Positions 35,908 to 45,012 of a DNA stretch of 64,000 nt are shown in pieces. This DNA comes from an uncultured bacterium (GTDB lineage: Bacteria; Pseudomonadota; Alphaproteobacteria; Rhodospirillales; Rhodospirillaceae). Location of the stretch: contig CAISTS010000042.1 of the NCBI GenBank assembly GCA_903888485.1, positions 1 through 64,000 of the forward strand, read 5' to 3'. Every line of letters begins with the position of its first letter. Position 1 is the stretch's first letter. The translations under genes and the position numbers were made by a program. The notes below the pieces were generated by a model. That model did no database searches. It was given only the letters and a program-made list of their open reading frames with translations, and was not told the origin of the DNA.

Positions 35908-37041
35908 TCAACTGACCTTGATCGGTCGTTGCTCGGTGATGTGCAGGCCATAGCCCTCAAGGCCCACCACTACTTTTGACGTGTTGGTCAGCAGAATCAT
36001 GTTTTTGACGCCGAGGTCCACCAGGATCTGCGCGCCGACGCCGTAGTCCACCAGGCGCGTTGTGTGTTCCTCGCCGCGGGCTTTGGCCCGGATGCGGTCC
36101 ACCAACTGGCCCGGATGCTTTTCACGGAACAGCACCAGCGCGCCGCGTCCGAAGTCGGCAACCATCTGCATGGCCGCATGCAGCTCGCCGCTGCGCTCCG
36201 ATTGCGCGTCAGCCAGGATGTCCGGCAAGAGGTTGACGTGGTGCATGCGCACCATCACCGGCGCTTCGCCGGCGATATTGCCTTTAACCAGGGCGACGTG
36301 TTCGACACCCGAGATGGCGTCAACGTAAACCTTCATCTGCCACTCGCCGCCGACCTTTGACTTGAAAAGCGCTTCGGCTTCCCGCTGCACAAGGCGCTCT
36401 TTGCGGCGGCGGTATTCGATCAAATCGGCGATGGTCGCGATCTTCAGGCCATGCAGCTGCGCGAACTTGATCAGGTCCGGCATGCGCGCCATGGAGCCGT
36501 CGTCATTCATGATCTCGCAGATCACGCCTGCGGGGATCAAGCCAGCCAGGCGCGCCACATCGACGGCCGCTTCGGTATGGCCGGCGCGCACGAGCACACC
36601 GCCGTCCTTGGCCATCAGCGGAAAGACGTGTCCGGGCGTCGAGATGTCGCTGGGTTGCGAGGCGGGATCGATGGCCACGGCGACGGTACGCGCGCGGTCG
36701 GCGGCCGAGATGCCGGTGGTGACGCCTTCGCGCGCCTCGATGCTGAGGGTGAAGGCCGTCGACAGGCGTGACTGGTTCTGCGCGGGCATCAGCGGCAGGC
36801 GCAAATGCTCGACGCGCTGGCGCGTCATGGCCAGGCAAATGAGGCCGCGGCCGTGCTTGGCCATGAAGTTCACGGCTTCCGGGGTCGCCATCTGCGCCGG
36901 GATGATCAGATCGCCTTCGTTCTCGCGGTTCTCGTCGTCGGTGAGAATGAACATGCGCCCGTTGCGCGCGTCGTCCAGGATCTCCTCGATGGTCGAGAGG
37001 AAATCGGCGTGGGCGTTCTTGTCGGCTCCGGTATCAGGCAC
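35908..37041 (-). CDS. ribB: 3,4-dihydroxy-2-butanone-4-phosphate synthase with degenerate GTP cyclohydrolase II domain (RibBX type)
   Basis: A 377-residue protein. The N-terminal ~210 residues are an intact RibB domain: LTDDENRENEGDLI, GRGLICLAM, HVFPLMAKDGGVLVRAGHTE and AGVICEIMNDDG. The C-terminal part has the RibA fold (KVYVDAISGVEHVALVKGNI, LVDYGVGAQILVDLGVKNM, LLTNTSKVVVGLEGYGL), but none of the three zinc-binding cysteines of GTP cyclohydrolase II: the stretch where LRCDCG should be reads AQSERSG. So the GTP cyclohydrolase activity is presumably lost and a separate ribA is needed elsewhere. Such RibBX proteins are known in proteobacteria. Confidence 0.93.
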   Translation of the reverse strand: MPDTGADKNAHADFLSTIEEILDDARNGRMFILTDDENRENEGDLIIPAQMATPEAVNFMAKHGRGLICLAMTRQRVEHLRLPLMPAQNQSRLSTAFTLSIEAREGVTTGISAADRARTVAVAIDPASQPSDISTPGHVFPLMAKDGGVLVRAGHTEAAVDVARLAGLIPAGVICEIMNDDGSMARMPDLIKFAQLHGLKIATIADLIEYRRRKERLVQREAEALFKSKVGGEWQMKVYVDAISGVEHVALVKGNIAGEAPVMVRMHHVNLLPDILADAQSERSGELHAAMQMVADFGRGALVLFREKHPGQLVDRIRAKARGEEHTTRLVDYGVGAQILVDLGVKNMILLTNTSKVVVGLEGYGLHITEQRPIKVS

Positions 37042-37050
37042 AGGACCGTC

Positions 37051-37641
37051 TCACTTGAATTCATTGAGACGCGCAACATAGCGCGCCAAGGTATCGATTT
37101 CCATGTTGACCGGGTCACCAACCTTGAGTGTGCCAAAGGTCGTGACCGCCTGCGTATGCGGGATGATATTGACGCCAAAGGAGTCTTTGGTGGTCTCGTT
37201 GATGGTCAGCGACACGCCGTCAAGGCAGACGGAACCCTTGGCGGCGACGAATTTGGCGAGGTCAGCTGGCGGCGTAATGGTGTAACGCATGGAGCCGGTG
37301 TCGTCGCGCACAGCCGTGACCTTCGCCACACCATCGACGTGACCAAGTACCAGATGACCGCCGAGTTCGTCGCCCATCTTGAGGGGGCGCTCCAGATTGA
37401 CGCGGGTGCCCGCCTTCCATCCGCCGAGCGTGGTCTTGTCCAAAGTCTCTTGCGAGACGTCCACAGCGAACCAGTTGGGTCCCTTCTCAACCACCGTCAG
37501 GCAGCACCCGTTGCAGGCGATGGAGGCCCCCATACCGACAGTGTTCATGTCGTAGGCGGTCTTGATCGTCAGGCGCTTGGCGGCCTTGCCGGCGGCGACG
37601 TCGGTGATGGCGCCGAGATCGGTGATGATTCCCGTGAACAT
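37051..37641 (-). CDS. ribE: Riboflavin synthase alpha subunit
   Basis: A 196-residue enzyme that dismutates two lumazine molecules to riboflavin. Two homologous barrels: MFTGIITDLG, GASIACNGCCLTVV, NLERPLKMGDELGGHLVLGHVDG in the first; KGSVCLDGVSLTIN and TFGTLKVGDPVNMEIDTLARYVARL in the second. Ten bases separate it from ribB(X), and its start abuts the ribD stop. Confidence 0.97.
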   Translation of the reverse strand: MFTGIITDLGAITDVAAGKAAKRLTIKTAYDMNTVGMGASIACNGCCLTVVEKGPNWFAVDVSQETLDKTTLGGWKAGTRVNLERPLKMGDELGGHLVLGHVDGVAKVTAVRDDTGSMRYTITPPADLAKFVAAKGSVCLDGVSLTINETTKDSFGVNIIPHTQAVTTFGTLKVGDPVNMEIDTLARYVARLNEFK

Positions 37642-38711
37642 TAGGGGCCCTTCCGGACCAGCATATCGAGGCTGTCGGTCCCGAAAGCAAGGCTGATGAC
37701 GCCGGTAAAGGCGGGAATGGCCGCCAGCGTGCTGGCGTGAAGGTCGCCGACGGCTGGCAATCCGTCGCCGCCGATAATGGCTGGCGCGCGGAACCAGGCC
37801 ACCTGGTCGACCAAGTCGCCCTCCAGGAACGCCTGCACGATCCTGCCGCCGCCTTCGATCAGCACCCGCGTGAGCCCACGCTCACCGAGGATGGTGGCGA
37901 TGTCGTCGGTGTCGGCGGTGATGACTTCGACGCCGGCGGCGGCGAGCGCCTCGGCTTTTGGACCCACTTCGGACGTGACCACCCAGGTCGGGATGGCGCG
38001 CGCGGTGGTGACGAGATTGTGCGTCAGCGGCAGGCGCAAACGCCGGTCCAGCACGATGCGGACCTTTGGCCGCCCGGCGTAGCCCGGCAAACGGCACGTA
38101 AGCATGGGATTGTCGGCGAGCGCCGTGCCAGAGCCGACAAGGATTGCGTCATAGCGGGCACGCAGCGCCTGTACGGCATTACGAGCGTCGGGACCGGTGA
38201 TCCATTTGCTGTCGCCATCGGCTAGCGCGATGCGTCCGTCTAGGCTGGTGGCGGTCTTTAGGCAAAAAAGCGGCCGGTTCTCGAGCACGCGCAGGAAAAA
38301 GCCGGCATTGAGCCGGTCGGCGGCGGCTTTGCCGAAACCTTCGATGACCTCAATGCCCGCTGCGCGCAGCTTGGCGGCGCCCTGCCCGGCCACACGCAAA
38401 TCAGGGTCGCCCGTGGCGGCGACGACCCGCGCGATGCCCGCGGCGATCAGCGCATCGGCGCAGGGCGGGGTTTTGCCGAAATGGGCGCAAGGTTCGAGGC
38501 TGACGTAGGCGGTCGCGCCGCGCGCCGCTTCACCGGCGCGTCTTAAAGCTTCGGTCTCTGCATGAGGACGTCCGCCGCTCTGAGTCCAGCCGCGGCCGAC
38601 AATCACACCGTCTTTGACGATGACGCAGCCGACGGCGGGATTAGGCCAGGTGTCGCCAAGCGTGCGCGCTGCAAGCGACAGCGCGGCAGCCATGAAGGTG
38701 GCGTCGACCAT
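37641..38711 (-). CDS. ribD: Bifunctional riboflavin deaminase/reductase RibD
   Basis: A 356-residue protein with an N-terminal pyrimidine deaminase (zinc ligands in GGRPHAETEAL and SLEPCAHFGKTPPC) and a C-terminal NADPH reductase domain (KTATSLDGRIALADGDSKWITG, ARYDAILVGSGTALADNPML, VLIEGGGRIVQAFLE). It performs steps two and three of riboflavin synthesis. Start and stop each share a base with its neighbours (nrdR and ribE), so the nrdR-ribD-ribE-ribB run is one operon. Confidence 0.97.
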   Translation of the reverse strand: MVDATFMAAALSLAARTLGDTWPNPAVGCVIVKDGVIVGRGWTQSGGRPHAETEALRRAGEAARGATAYVSLEPCAHFGKTPPCADALIAAGIARVVAATGDPDLRVAGQGAAKLRAAGIEVIEGFGKAAADRLNAGFFLRVLENRPLFCLKTATSLDGRIALADGDSKWITGPDARNAVQALRARYDAILVGSGTALADNPMLTCRLPGYAGRPKVRIVLDRRLRLPLTHNLVTTARAIPTWVVTSEVGPKAEALAAAGVEVITADTDDIATILGERGLTRVLIEGGGRIVQAFLEGDLVDQVAWFRAPAIIGGDGLPAVGDLHASTLAAIPAFTGVISLAFGTDSLDMLVRKGP

Positions 38712-39181
38712 CAGCTCTCGTGGTTGTCAGTAGGTTCCGCCATAGTCTCAACAAACGTCTCGAAATCTTTGATTTCGCGGAAGTTTTTGTAGACCGACGC
38801 GAAGCGGATATAGGCCACTTTGTCGAGGCCCTGCAGGGCTTCCATCACCATCTCGCCAATGATGTGCGACGGAATGTCGGACTCACCCATGCTCTCCAGG
38901 CGGCGCTGGATACTGTTGACCACGCGCTCGATGCGCTCTTCGTCCACCGGGCGTTTGCGGCACGCGGTGGTGATAGAACGCGCGATCTTGTCGCGGTCGA
39001 AGGGAATGCGCTGGCCGCCTTTTTTAATGACGGTCAGTTCGCGCAGCTGAATGCGTTCGAAGGTCGTGAAGCGCGCGCCGCAGGCCGGACAGGAGCGACG
39101 CCGGCGGATGGCCGAGTTGTCATCGGTGGGACGTGAGTCCTTCACCTGGGTATCCATGTGGCCGCAATACGGACAGCGCAT
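38711..39181 (-). CDS. nrdR: Transcriptional repressor NrdR
   Basis: A 156-residue ATP/dATP-responsive repressor of ribonucleotide reductase genes. The zinc ribbon is CPYC and CPAC with surrounding [18 protein letters not shown] and [18 protein letters not shown]; an ATP-cone follows ([20 protein letters not shown]). It heads the riboflavin operon, the usual alphaproteobacterial arrangement glyA-nrdR-ribD. Confidence 0.97.
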   Translation of the reverse strand: MRCPYCGHMDTQVKDSRPTDDNSAIRRRRSCPACGARFTTFERIQLRELTVIKKGGQRIPFDRDKIARSITTACRKRPVDEERIERVVNSIQRRLESMGESDIPSHIIGEMVMEALQGLDKVAYIRFASVYKNFREIKDFETFVETMAEPTDNHES

Positions 39182-39274
39182 GTCTCCGACCCCTTAAATT
39201 GCTTCCAGCGGGCGCCCCGGACTTGGGTTGTCGCCGCGCTGAACTTCCCCTCAATAGCCCCTTGTCACCCCAAT

Positions 39275-40558
39275 TTATTGATAAATCGGAAACCCGCGAC
39301 ACAAATTCTGGACTCTTGCGCGTACGGCCTTCTCGACTTCGGCCGTTTCACCCGGCTTCGCCACCTGGGCGTCGAGGACCTCGACGATCCATTCGCCGAT
39401 CTGCTTGAACTCCGCGACGCCAAAGCCGCGCGTTGTGGCGGCGGGGGTGCCGAGGCGCACGCCCGAGGTCACCGTCGGTTTCTCGGGGTCGAAGGGGATG
39501 CCGTTCTTGTTGCAGGTCATCCCGGCCCGCTCGAGCAGATGCTCGACGATATTGCCCGTGAGTTTCTTGGGGCGCAGGTCGACGAGCATCAGATGTGTAT
39601 CTGTGCCACCGGCGACGATCTCGAGGCCGCCCTTGCGCAGGGTCTCGGCTAGGGCCTTGGCATTGTCGATGACCGCTTGGGCATAGACCTTGAATTCTGG
39701 CTTCAGCGCTTCACCGAAAGCCACGGCCTTGCCGGCGATGACGTGCATGAGTGGGCCACCCTGCAGACCCGGGAAGATGGCCGAGTTGATCTTCTTACCG
39801 ATGTCTTCGTTGTTGGCGAGGATCATGCCGCCGCGGGGCCCGCGCAGCGTCTTGTGGGTGGTGGTGGTCACCACGTCGGCGAGCGGCAGCGGGCTCGGAT
39901 AGAGACCGGCGGCCACGAGGCCGGCGAAATGCGCCATATCGACCATGAAATAGGCGCCGACGGCATCGGCGATGGCGCGGAAGGCCTTGAAGTCGATGAT
40001 GCGCGAATAGGCCGAGCCGCCCGCGATGATGAGCTTCGGCTTGTGTTCCTTGGCCAGGCTCTCGACCTGATCCATGTCGATGATGCCGTCCTGGCGGCGC
40101 ACACCGTAACGGATCGGATTGAACCACTTGCCCGAGATGTTGGGCGCGGCGCCGTGCGTCAGATGCCCGCCCGAGGCCAGATCCATGCCCATGATGGTAT
40201 CGCCCGGCTTGATGAGTGCGAGGAACACCGCTTCGTTGGCGGGCGCGCCGGCGTGGGGCTGCACGTTGGCGAAGGAGCAGTTGAACAGCTTCTTGGCGCG
40301 CTCGATGGCCAGGCTCTCGGCGATATCGACGAACTCGCAGCCACCATAATAACGCTTGCCGGGATAGCCTTCGGCGTACTTGTTGGTGAGCACGCTGCCG
40401 ACCGCTTCCAGCACCGCGCGGCTGACGACGTTCTCCGAGGCGATCAATTCGATCTGGGTCTGCTGGCGGTCGAGTTCCTTGGTGAGGGATTCCATCACCG
40501 CCGGGTCGGCTTCGGCGAGACCGCGGGAGAAGAAGGCTGAAGTGACGGGGCGATCCAT
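39275..40558 (-). CDS. glyA: Serine hydroxymethyltransferase
   Basis: A 427-residue PLP enzyme interconverting serine and glycine with tetrahydrofolate. The PLP lysine is in [51 protein letters not shown] and [12 protein letters not shown] are also conserved. It is followed by a 93-base gap to nrdR and preceded by rpiB. Confidence 0.98.
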   Translation of the reverse strand: MDRPVTSAFFSRGLAEADPAVMESLTKELDRQQTQIELIASENVVSRAVLEAVGSVLTNKYAEGYPGKRYYGGCEFVDIAESLAIERAKKLFNCSFANVQPHAGAPANEAVFLALIKPGDTIMGMDLASGGHLTHGAAPNISGKWFNPIRYGVRRQDGIIDMDQVESLAKEHKPKLIIAGGSAYSRIIDFKAFRAIADAVGAYFMVDMAHFAGLVAAGLYPSPLPLADVVTTTTHKTLRGPRGGMILANNEDIGKKINSAIFPGLQGGPLMHVIAGKAVAFGEALKPEFKVYAQAVIDNAKALAETLRKGGLEIVAGGTDTHLMLVDLRPKKLTGNIVEHLLERAGMTCNKNGIPFDPEKPTVTSGVRLGTPAATTRGFGVAEFKQIGEWIVEVLDAQVAKPGETAEVEKAVRARVQNLCRGFPIYQ

Positions 40559-40576
40559 GGCGATGCGGTTCCTTTT

Positions 40577-41032
40577 TTAGCCGAGTTTATCGACGCGGCG
40601 CGCGTGGCGGCCGCCTTCGAAGTCCGTGGTGAAAAACGATGTAAGGATTGCGCGCGCCTCGGCCGGCGGCGTTGAACGCGCGCCGAGGGCAAGGACATTG
40701 GCATTGTTGTGCTGGCGCGCGAGCTTGGCGGTGGCTTCGTCATGCACCAGCGCGGCGCGCAGGCCTTTGTGGCGGTTGACCGCGATGGAGATACCGATGC
40801 CGCTGCCGCAAATGGCGACGCCGGCTTTGGCTTTTCCGCCCTTGATGGCTTCGGCAAGCGCATTGCCGTAATCGGGATAGTCGACGGAGTCTGCGGTGGC
40901 CGGACCGAGGTCGAGGACCTTGTAACCAAGCGCCGCAAGATCGCCCTTCAGCGCCGCCTTGAGGTCCACCCCGGCGTGATCGCTGGCGATGGCCACGGTG
41001 TCCCCGGGCCCGGCTAATTGCGTCTCAGACAT
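40577..41032 (-). CDS. rpiB: Ribose-5-phosphate isomerase B
   Basis: A 151-residue isomerase linking ribose 5-phosphate and ribulose 5-phosphate. Key residues lie in ASDHAGVDLK, DSVDYPDYGNALAEAI, ICGSGIGISIAVNRHKG and RQHNNANVLALGARS. The catalytic Cys is in AICGSGIG. The start is the ATG at 41032 (MSETQLAGPG); the frame extends upstream without family similarity. It precedes glyA by 18 bases, a common pairing. Confidence 0.95.
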   Translation of the reverse strand: MSETQLAGPGDTVAIASDHAGVDLKAALKGDLAALGYKVLDLGPATADSVDYPDYGNALAEAIKGGKAKAGVAICGSGIGISIAVNRHKGLRAALVHDEATAKLARQHNNANVLALGARSTPPAEARAILTSFFTTDFEGGRHARRVDKLG

Positions 41033-41141
41033 AAATATGTGCGTCCAACCGCCTAACAGGTGGTGGGGATACCACATATCGCAGGCCCGTGCCAATTGGA
41101 CACAAGGGATTGGATTTATTGGGGAATTCTGAGCTTTTCCC

Positions 41142-41351
41142 TCAGACCGAGGCGTTCTTGCGCAACACGCGTTTGAGCTTGCGCAGCGCGTTCATCTTCA
41201 AGCTATAGGGACTGGTATAAGCGGAGCCGACGACACAGACCTCAGTGTTAGTCCGGGGATCGAGGGCAGAGCACTTGACCGCATTGCCGACGACGACAAC
41301 TTCGAACAGTACTTCGCCCAGTTCAGGATCGATGTCGGTTTCGTGACCCAT
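41142..41351 (-). CDS. Small conserved protein, DUF6898-like
   Basis: A 69-residue protein: GEVLFEVVVVGNAVKCSALDPR, TEVCVVGSAYTSPYSLKMNALRKLKRVLRK. This matches a small family found almost only in alphaproteobacteria, of unknown function. It is upstream of rpiB by about 110 bases and divergent from the acylase gene. Confidence 0.82.
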   Translation of the reverse strand: MGHETDIDPELGEVLFEVVVVGNAVKCSALDPRTNTEVCVVGSAYTSPYSLKMNALRKLKRVLRKNASV

Positions 41352-41426
41352 GGAGTCAGATATGGTTCTCGGCTTGCGGTGCGCAATTTGCGCATCTCAG
41401 AATAGCATAAGCAACAGGCAGGCGCG

Positions 41427-43802
41427 ATGAAGGCTATCACCTGGATCATCAAGGCGGTCGCCGCACTGGCCCTTGCAATCGGGCTTGTGGCGGTGTTTTT
41501 GATCCTGCTCGCGCGGCTGGCGCTCCCCTCGCGCGAAGGCGAAATCGCACTCCCCGGCCTTGCTGCGCCCGTCACCATCAGCCGCGATACGCACGGCATT
41601 CCTCTCATCACCGCACAGTCCGAGGACGACGCCTACTTCGCGCTCGGTTACGTGCATGCGCAGGACCGCCTCTTCCAAATGGAGCTGATGCGCCGCCAAG
41701 GCACTGGACGTCTCGCCGAATTGATCGGCAGCGCCGGCCTCGGCTCGGACCGCTTCATGCGCACGCTTGGTGTCTATAAGCGCGCCGAAGCCGACTTTAC
41801 CGGGCTCGATGCCGAAACACGTCGCGCCTTCGAACGCTATGCCGCCGGCGTGAATGTCTGGATCGCCGAGGATCATGTCCTGCCGCTGGAGTACCACCTC
41901 CTCTTCTTCAAGCCAGAGCCGTGGAAGCCGGCGGACTCGCTGGTGTGGCAGAAGCTCATGGGCCTGACGCTCTCGGGCAATTGGGACGACGAGCTGACGC
42001 AAGCGGCCCTGGTCGCCAAGCTCGGAGCGGAGAAGGCAGCGGCCTTACGCCCACCGTTACGTGCGGGCGATCCGGTCACTATGCCGCAGCATGCAAGCTT
42101 GTTGCCGACGGGTTTTCCTGAACGCCTGCACGCGGCCATGACGGCCGTGATCGCGCCGCACTCGGCGTCCAACGTCTGGGTGATCGACGGCGCTCACAGC
42201 GCCACAGGAAAACCAATCGTGGCCAACGATCCGCATCTGAACTTCCAATCACCTATTATCTGGTATTTCGCCGGCATCGACACACCGACGCTGAGGATCT
42301 TCGGCGCGACGGTGCCGGGCGTGCCGCTGCATATGCTTGGTCACAACGAACACGTCGGCTGGGGCATCACCACGCCCGAAAGCGACACCAGCGATCTGTT
42401 CATCGAACAGCCCACCGGCGACGGCAAATCCTATGAAACCCCCGAAGGCTCGAAGCCATTTGTCACTCGTACCGAAGTCATCAACGTACGCTTCGGCGAT
42501 CCCGTCGCCGTCACGGTGCGCGAGACGCGACACGGGCCGGTGGTCAGCGACATCCTGGAGGCCGAAGAAATCCCCGCCGAGGTCAGATCGAACAACCGCG
42601 TGCTCGCGCTATCGGCGGCGTTGTTCGCGGCGGGTGACCGCTCGGCCGACGGCGTCTTTCATATGAACCGCGCCACGAACGCTGCGGGTTTCGTTGAAGC
42701 CATTAAGCTCTTCCGCGCCCCGCAGCAGAACATGATGTTCGCCGACACCGAGGGCGCCATCGGCTATTACGCGCCGGGGCGCGTGCCGGTCCGGAAGGCC
42801 GGCGACGGCACCGTGCCCGTGCCGGGCTGGAGCGGCGACTATGACTGGACCGGTTGGATTCCGTTCGAGGAGCTGCCGCGCGAGCTGACCCCCGGCGTCG
42901 GAGCGATCATCAACGCCAACAACAAAATGACCAACGACGACTATCCGCACTTCATCGCGGCGAATTGGGGCAACGCCTACCGCGCCCAGCGCATCGAGGA
43001 ATTGCTTCGTCCGCAGACCGCGGCGACGCCGGCAAGCATGCAAGCTTTGCAGCAGGACACAGTGTCGCTGATGGCGCGCGACATGCTGCCGCTCCTGCTG
43101 GAACGCATCACGCCGCAGACCGACCGGCATCGCCAAGCTCTCGGTCTGCTCAAAGCCTGGGACGGCAACACCGACCGCACACGGCCCGAGCCGCTGATCT
43201 TCGCGCTCTGGCTTGAGAAACTCAAAGCCCGCGTGGTGAATGACGACCTCGGCGGCGACGCGCGCCTGTTCGGCGGCAACCGGCCGGAGTTCCTGCGCCA
43301 AGTGCTGACCGCCGACACCGCCTGGTGCGACGATCAGCGTACAACCGGCGTCGAGACCTGCGAGCAGCAAGTGGCCGGGTCATTCAGCGACGTCATGGTC
43401 TGGTTGGACGAGCAGGGCATCGCCGATGTGAACGGCGTTCATTGGGGCGACTACCACCAAGCCAGCTTCGGGCACCTGCTCTTCCAGAACTTTCCGGGCA
43501 TCAGCCGCTTGGGCGGGCGAACCATCCCCAGCAGCGGCGACAACTACACCGTCAACCGTGGGTCCTTCGCTCCGTCGACGGCGCGCGTGCCCTTCCGCCA
43601 CAATCACGGGGCCTCGTTGCGCGCGGTCTACGATTTCAGCGATTTGGACAAGTCCCAGTTCGCCTTGGCCGGCGGCCAGTCAGGCCAGATGCTCTCGCCT
43701 CACTACGGCGACATGCTGGAAAGCTGGCGGGACGGGCGGTATTTCACGGCTCCTACGGCCGCCAATGCCGCCCATAAACTCACGTTAAACCCGGCGAAAT
43801 GA
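41427..43802 (+). CDS. Penicillin-acylase family N-terminal-nucleophile hydrolase
   Basis: A 791-residue precursor. It starts with a hydrophobic signal-anchor (MKAITWIIKAVAALALAIGL), then the alpha chain with RDTHGIPLITAQSEDDAYFALGYVHAQDRLFQMELMRR. The autocatalytic cleavage should fall before Ser248 in HSASNVW, exposing the nucleophile of the beta chain, followed by GKPIVANDPHLNF and the GWGIT motif. Relatives hydrolyse beta-lactams, acyl-homoserine lactones or other amides; the substrate cannot be told. Probably periplasmic. A stand-alone gene, with about 119 bases before motB. Confidence 0.92.
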   Translation: MKAITWIIKAVAALALAIGLVAVFLILLARLALPSREGEIALPGLAAPVTISRDTHGIPLITAQSEDDAYFALGYVHAQDRLFQMELMRRQGTGRLAELIGSAGLGSDRFMRTLGVYKRAEADFTGLDAETRRAFERYAAGVNVWIAEDHVLPLEYHLLFFKPEPWKPADSLVWQKLMGLTLSGNWDDELTQAALVAKLGAEKAAALRPPLRAGDPVTMPQHASLLPTGFPERLHAAMTAVIAPHSASNVWVIDGAHSATGKPIVANDPHLNFQSPIIWYFAGIDTPTLRIFGATVPGVPLHMLGHNEHVGWGITTPESDTSDLFIEQPTGDGKSYETPEGSKPFVTRTEVINVRFGDPVAVTVRETRHGPVVSDILEAEEIPAEVRSNNRVLALSAALFAAGDRSADGVFHMNRATNAAGFVEAIKLFRAPQQNMMFADTEGAIGYYAPGRVPVRKAGDGTVPVPGWSGDYDWTGWIPFEELPRELTPGVGAIINANNKMTNDDYPHFIAANWGNAYRAQRIEELLRPQTAATPASMQALQQDTVSLMARDMLPLLLERITPQTDRHRQALGLLKAWDGNTDRTRPEPLIFALWLEKLKARVVNDDLGGDARLFGGNRPEFLRQVLTADTAWCDDQRTTGVETCEQQVAGSFSDVMVWLDEQGIADVNGVHWGDYHQASFGHLLFQNFPGISRLGGRTIPSSGDNYTVNRGSFAPSTARVPFRHNHGASLRAVYDFSDLDKSQFALAGGQSGQMLSPHYGDMLESWRDGRYFTAPTAANAAHKLTLNPAK

Positions 43803-43829
43803 CGTTACAGGTCCACGACTTGTGACCCG

Positions 43830-43845
43830 TTAAGCTAGGGTTTAC
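43830..43845 (+). promoter_or_regulatory. Candidate CtrA-like box upstream of motB
   Basis: TTAA-GCTAGGG-TTTAC fits TTAA-N7-TTAAC with one mismatch and lies 77-92 bases before the motB start. CtrA controls motility genes in many alphaproteobacteria. One box found by eye; no independent support. Confidence 0.35.
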
Positions 43846-43921
43846 ATTATTCGTCAATGATTTGGGGTTGAATGGTCAGCGATCGGCCAGCGAACACCTT
43901 CATGGGCGGGCCTGGGGACGA

Positions 43922-44932
43922 ATGGCAGAGAGACCAGATTTCGGCGGCGCTGGGAGCGACGACAAGGCTCCGATCATCATCAAGCGCGTCAAAAAGGGTG
44001 GCGAAGGCCACCACGGCGGCGCGTGGAAAGTCGCCTACGCCGACTTCGTGACGGCCATGATGGCCTTCTTCCTTCTGCTCTGGCTTTTGAACGCCGTCAC
44101 CGAACAGCAGCTCAACGGTGTGGCAGATTACTTCACGCCCATTGCCGCCTCGACCCGCGAAAGCGGCGCCGGCGGCATGCTCGGCGGCCAAACCGTGGGC
44201 GAAGGCGCCTCGCAGTCGCGCACCGGCGCGACCGCGGCGGTCGTGCTGCCGCCGCCTTCCATCGGGTCCGGCGGCGCGGAGATGACCGACCCAAATCAAT
44301 CCTCGCAGAGCCAGGAAGAGTCCATCAAAGCCGCGCAGGAAGCCAAGGAACAACGCGAGTTCGAACAGGTCGAACGGGAATTGAAGCAAACCATCAGCGG
44401 CGTCCCCGATCTCGCGCCCATGGCCAGCAGCCTGCTCGTGGACAACACGCCGGAAGGCGTACGCATCCAGATCATGGATCAGGACAAGGTCGACATGTTC
44501 TCGCCGGGCAGCGCCAACCTGTTCCCGCGCTCGAAGGAATTGCTGGTGCAGGTCGCCAAGGTCATCCGCAAGATGCCCAACAAGGTCAGCATCACCGGCC
44601 ACACCGATCCGTCGACGGCGGTCGACCCTTCCGGTTACACCAATTGGGAGTTGTCGTCCGACCGCGCCCTCGCGACACGCCGCGCACTTTTGGAAGGCGG
44701 CATGGACGACCGGCAGATCAACAAGGTCGTGGGCGTTTCCGACCGCGAGCCCATCGACAAGGCGCAGCTGCGTTCGCCGCGCAACAGACGTGTGTCCATC
44801 GTTCTCTTGCGCGCGGAAAACACCAAGGCGGAGGATTTCGACCGCCTGCCGCGCTTCCTGGAGAAGACCAGCGGGCGCCAGCCGACCAATTCGGCCACGG
44901 GCGAAAACCTGGCGCCCGGCGTAAAACCCTGA
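43922..44932 (+). CDS. motB: Flagellar motor stator protein MotB
   Basis: A 336-residue stator protein. After a basic N-terminus, one membrane helix carries the proton-binding Asp (Asp41, VAYADFVTAMMAFFLLLWLL). A low-complexity Gln/Glu linker follows, then an OmpA-like peptidoglycan-binding domain (DMFSPGSANLFPRSKELL, NKVSITGHTDPS, SSDRALATRRALLEGG, NRRVSIVLLR). The start is ATG 43922, with GGGGA just upstream; the frame opens earlier at 43862. MotA is not adjacent, so the stator genes are separated in this genome. Confidence 0.95.
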   Translation: MAERPDFGGAGSDDKAPIIIKRVKKGGEGHHGGAWKVAYADFVTAMMAFFLLLWLLNAVTEQQLNGVADYFTPIAASTRESGAGGMLGGQTVGEGASQSRTGATAAVVLPPPSIGSGGAEMTDPNQSSQSQEESIKAAQEAKEQREFEQVERELKQTISGVPDLAPMASSLLVDNTPEGVRIQIMDQDKVDMFSPGSANLFPRSKELLVQVAKVIRKMPNKVSITGHTDPSTAVDPSGYTNWELSSDRALATRRALLEGGMDDRQINKVVGVSDREPIDKAQLRSPRNRRVSIVLLRAENTKAEDFDRLPRFLEKTSGRQPTNSATGENLAPGVKP

Positions 44933-45012
44933 TTTAAATCTGGAACTTCGCGCGAGTCGCCTGCGCCGGTTGGGCTTGCCAGCGGGCCCGCCCGCAGCCA
45001 TTCTAGTTAAGG

